A stretch of 13,621 nucleotides of DNA. Source: CAZQIC01 sp964593555. Its GTDB lineage: Bacteria; Bacteroidota; Bacteroidia; JAFLBG01. Where the stretch lies: NCBI GenBank assembly GCA_964593555.1, contig CAZQIC010000125.1:1-13621 (forward strand), given 5' to 3'. Below, one piece after another: positions 12,484 to 13,621 of the stretch. Each line of letters opens with the position of its first letter. The first letter of the stretch is position 1. The position numbers and the translations under genes are program-made. Under the pieces are notes generated by a model that was not told where the DNA came from, ran no database searches, and saw only the letters and a program-made list of their open reading frames with translations.

Positions 12484-13621
12484 ATGAGTAACCCAACAAA
12501 AGTGCTAATCCTTTCCTACACCTTTCCTCCTGCTGCGGGGATTGGAGGAAGACGTTGGGCAAAATTTGCTAAGTATCTCAAAGCTGATCATAATTGTGAT
12601 ATTTTTATTCTAACAAATAAGAATGAATTAACGACTCGATCGGAATGGGAAAAGGATACTGATACCTACAAGAAAAATATTTTTCAATTCGACAATCCCT
12701 ATCCTTCTATAATCAACAAAAGCTATTATTCTTTTTTAGATAAATTAATTTACCGGCTAGCTTTGCTAAATCTTAAATTTAGAACGAAAGGTAATTATTA
12801 CGATAAGACCTGTTTATTAGGAGAAAGTTTTTTAACCGAGGTAAGATCATTAGTAAACAAGTTTGACATTAAAACTATCATTGTAACTGCCGGGCCCTTT
12901 TCCTGGTTAGCTTTGATAACAAAGCTCAAAAGAGATTTCCCGGAAATACGTTTCATTGCGGATTTCAGAGACCCATGGACAAATAATAAAACAAGTTTTG
13001 GATATTCTTCGTTACCTAAATCCCGACTTGACTATGAAAAAAATCAGGAAAAAAAAGTAATACAAATTTTCGACAACATATTTTCTGTCTCCCCCGAAAT
13101 GAACAAATACTTTAGCGATATTTCCAAAAATACAGACAAGGAAAAATTCGCATGCATTCCTAACGGATTCGACACAGAAGATTTTCAAAGCAAAAGTATA
13201 CCATTAACAAAAGGAGAAAAGCTTAGATTTATTTTTGCAGGTTCTTTATACAATAAAACCGAATATCTTATCATTGCCTTATCAAAGGCATTAAATGAAA
13301 TAAAAAAAGAAAATCCAGAGTTGTACCATAATATGGAATTCCATTTCATTGGTGAAATGCCTAATTTTTTTAAAAAACATTTTGAAAACTTACACAATAT
13401 TTACTTTAAAGGCATCATCTCTCTCAAAGAGGTTCATTCTGAAATAGAAATTGCTGATGCCTGTATGCTTTTTCTTACAGAAGACCTTGGCTATTCCATG
13501 AGTACCAAATTTTACGAATACATTGCTCAAAGAAAACCAATTGCCGTATTTTCTAATAAAGGGAGAACAGGTAAATTTGTAGAAGAAAACCATTTGGGAT
13601 ATAACATAGATAATATTGAAG
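12484..13621 (+). CDS. GT4-family glycosyltransferase, 3' end beyond the window
   Basis: An open frame of at least 379 codons begins at ATG 12484 and runs off the right edge without a stop. The N-terminal KVLILSYTFPPAAGIGGRR (6-24) is the typical Rossmann start and Gly-rich loop of retaining GT-B glycosyltransferases. Further along are an FIADFRDPW segment (before residue 180), an IPNGFDTEDF block, LRFIFAGSLYNKTE (start of the donor domain) and TKFYEYIAQRKPIAVFSNKG near the right edge. The Tyr-Glu-Tyr block matches the family's donor-binding K-x-x-E-Y-x-A region, so the nucleotide-sugar site is nearly complete in view. It would add a sugar from a nucleotide donor to a lipid-linked glycan at the inner face of the membrane. 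It is transcribed divergently from the acyl-loading operon. The sugar it transfers cannot be predicted. Confidence 0.9.
   Translation, partial: MSNPTKVLILSYTFPPAAGIGGRRWAKFAKYLKADHNCDIFILTNKNELTTRSEWEKDTDTYKKNIFQFDNPYPSIINKSYYSFLDKLIYRLALLNLKFRTKGNYYDKTCLLGESFLTEVRSLVNKFDIKTIIVTAGPFSWLALITKLKRDFPEIRFIADFRDPWTNNKTSFGYSSLPKSRLDYEKNQEKKVIQIFDNIFSVSPEMNKYFSDISKNTDKEKFACIPNGFDTEDFQSKSIPLTKGEKLRFIFAGSLYNKTEYLIIALSKALNEIKKENPELYHNMEFHFIGEMPNFFKKHFENLHNIYFKGIISLKEVHSEIEIADACMLFLTEDLGYSMSTKFYEYIAQRKPIAVFSNKGRTGKFVEENHLGYNIDNIE

Noticed and set aside
1..13621. CRISPR array, insertion sequence, tRNA or rRNA
   Set aside because: I saw no regularly spaced repeats, no transposase-like protein or terminal inverted repeats, and no recognisable tRNA or rRNA segment.

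Overview
The window is an AT-rich stretch of bacterial chromosome that reads as part of a surface-polysaccharide (O-antigen, capsule or glycan) biosynthesis locus. AT richness, mostly absent Shine-Dalgarno sequences, ATGA-type gene overlaps and the protein families suggest a low-GC Bacteroidota member or a relative. That assignment is inference; no rRNA or housekeeping marker is present.

Layout, left to right. (1) 140-1093 (+): the C-terminal part of a polytopic membrane protein, apparently broken by an in-frame TAG at 41-43. (2) 1144-2247 (-): an OafA-type membrane O-acyltransferase, convergent with the first gene; a short palindrome lies between their stops. (3) 2434-7964 (+): a tight five-gene operon with a MurG/PseG-fold glycosyltransferase, a short NeuA-like CMP-sugar cytidylyltransferase, an asparagine-synthase-type amidotransferase, a short NeuB-like synthase without the C-terminal SAF domain, and a GT-B-like protein with sialyltransferase-type HP and S/T motifs. 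(4) 12393-7947 (-): a second operon running towards it, with an alpha/alpha-toroid protein, a DltA/NRPS-like adenylation enzyme, an acyl carrier protein, a GNAT acyltransferase and an AAC(3)-family N-acyltransferase. The last genes of the two operons overlap tail-to-tail by 18 bp. (5) 12484-end (+): a GT4 glycosyltransferase that runs off the window.

How the genes may work together (inference). The plus operon looks like a divergent nonulosonic-acid (NulO) or related 2-keto-acid sugar module: condense a sugar with PEP (NeuB-like), activate it with CTP (NeuA-like), amidate a carboxylate with glutamine nitrogen (AsnB-like), and transfer the product (HP/ST protein and MurG-like protein). No hydrolysing 2-epimerase (NeuC) or Leg/Pse precursor enzyme is visible. 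The minus operon looks like an acyl-loading cassette: the ligase would adenylate an amino or carboxylic acid and load it on the carrier protein, and one of the two N-acyltransferases would place it on an amino sugar. Together they could make an amidated, aminoacylated acidic sugar. I do not recognise this combination as a described pathway, and it is the most interesting signal here.
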